A DNA stretch of 24,922 nucleotides, taken from positions 18,808-43,729 of the forward strand of contig DAAJ01000076.1 of assembly GCA_001701115.1 (NCBI GenBank). The letters are read 5' to 3'. This DNA comes from Bacteroidales bacterium GP2 (GTDB taxonomy: Bacteria; Bacteroidota; Bacteroidia; Bacteroidales; Muribaculaceae). Position numbers and translations under genes: made by a program. Below, one piece after another: positions 24,369-24,922 of the stretch. Every line of letters starts with the position of its first letter. The stretch's first letter is position 1. The notes under the pieces are model-generated. The model saw only the letters and a list, made by a program, of their open reading frames with translations, did not search any database and was not told where the DNA came from.

Positions 24369-24489
24369 CACCATATTCCAAAGGGATGAAATTTTCACTT
24401 CACTAATTTTTTTATTAACTAAATCCGGTAGGTAACCGGGCTAATTTCTAACAAAGCAACCGCCGAGAGGCAGATTTTTTTCGCACACT
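24369..24489 (+). other. Long 5' leader of the right-edge gene
   Basis: About 110-120 nt separate the predicted start site from the ATG at 24490, far longer than the other leaders in this window. It holds two small hairpins, CCGGT-AGGTA-ACCGG (24425-24439) and GCC-GAGA-GGC just before a seven-T run about 10 nt from the start codon. I recognise no known riboswitch. A regulatory role is inference. Confidence 0.4.
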
Positions 24490-24922
24490 ATGGATAATAA
24501 TGAAAAGAAAGGCAAACGTCCACGTATTGGTGAGATGAGAGCTACTGACAATTTCGACACCACGAACAGCACTGTATCTGAATCAGCTTCATCTGCTGAC
24601 ACTAACGAATTCCGACAGGAGGGCTACCGACCCAGACAGAACAGTTATAACAATAACCGTCAGGGTGGTTACTACTCGAACAACCGCTATCAAGCAGGCA
24701 ACGGCTACAACAACTATCAGCCTCGCCAGAATTACAATCCTCGCCCTCAGGCACAGGACACCAACAGCGATGCCACTGGTTCTACTGAGAACACAGAAGG
24801 TGCTACAGGATACCAGCCCAGGTACCAGAACACTGGATATAACCGCCAGGGAGGATATAACAACCGGCAGAACGGCTACAACAATAATCGCCAGACTGGC
24901 TACAACCCGCAGGGAGGTTACA
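24490..24922 (+). CDS. Low-complexity Tyr/Asn/Arg/Gln/Gly-rich protein, 5' part; probably pseudouridine synthase (RluB-like)
   Basis: The frame is open from the ATG at 24490 to the right edge (144 codons plus one base). It begins MDNNEKKGKRPRIGEMRAT and then is dominated by irregular repeats of the type YNNNRQGGY, NNRYQAGNGY, NRQNGY and NRQTGY, interrupted by a Ser/Thr/Asp/Glu-rich stretch. There is no signal peptide, membrane helix or folded domain in the visible part. From recall, Bacteroidales 23S rRNA pseudouridine synthases (RluB type) carry such basic, Asn/Gly/Tyr-rich disordered N-terminal extensions beginning with a KRPRI-like motif, and purB is a plausible neighbour. The catalytic domain would lie past the window edge, so the assignment is inference. 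Other RNA-binding proteins with disordered ends remain possible. Confidence 0.6.
   Translation, partial: MDNNEKKGKRPRIGEMRATDNFDTTNSTVSESASSADTNEFRQEGYRPRQNSYNNNRQGGYYSNNRYQAGNGYNNYQPRQNYNPRPQAQDTNSDATGSTENTEGATGYQPRYQNTGYNRQGGYNNRQNGYNNNRQTGYNPQGGY

Overview
The window reads as chromosomal DNA from a Bacteroidota species, most likely order Bacteroidales and perhaps a Muribaculaceae-type gut bacterium; the family is inference. The evidence is a SusC/SusD pair, an ECF sigma / FecR-like / STN-receptor triad, the Bacteroidetes-specific lipoprotein TamL, lipoproteins with Bacteroidetes-type signal sequences, and repeated upstream matches to the Bacteroidetes -7 element TAnnTTTG. There is no insertion sequence, phage gene, CRISPR array, tRNA or rRNA. 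Most open frames on the strand opposite the genes are shadows.

Left region (1-3358, minus strand): a trans-envelope signalling operon of ECF sigma factor, a compact FecR-like anti-sigma with no room for a normal central FecR domain, and an outer-membrane beta-barrel receptor with an N-terminal STN signalling domain that runs off the left edge. Next (3446-8904, minus) is a susC-susD nutrient-uptake operon ending in a clear terminator. Back to back with it (9119-11586, plus) are a PQQ-type beta-propeller lipoprotein and a secreted serine esterase/peptidase. The four genes look like a small substrate-uptake locus with no glycosidase of its own.

Middle region: minus-strand genes for a patatin-like phospholipase, a cytoplasmic GH13 alpha-amylase and PRPP synthetase (prs), then plus-strand genes for a YihY/BrkB membrane protein and RidA. 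The two groups diverge from back-to-back promoters with a 16-bp palindrome. RidA and folC converge on a textbook bidirectional terminator.

Right region: minus-strand chrA-chrA-folC (two half-size chromate-transporter subunits and folylpolyglutamate synthase). Diverging from it is plus-strand tamL (Omp85 family lipoprotein), a HAD phosphatase and purB. The window ends in the 5' part of a gene with a Tyr/Asn/Arg/Gln/Gly-rich low-complexity N-terminus, probably a pseudouridine synthase (RluB-like), preceded by a 120-nt leader.

Most of this is ordinary Bacteroidales gene content and I do not see an unmistakably new system. The points most worth a second look are a 9-G homopolymer in the N-terminal coding region of susC (possible phase switch), a palindrome with a third half-site around the susC promoter and leader, the domain-reduced anti-sigma factor, the glycosidase-free susCD/beta-propeller/esterase locus, and the low-complexity gene with its long leader at the right edge.
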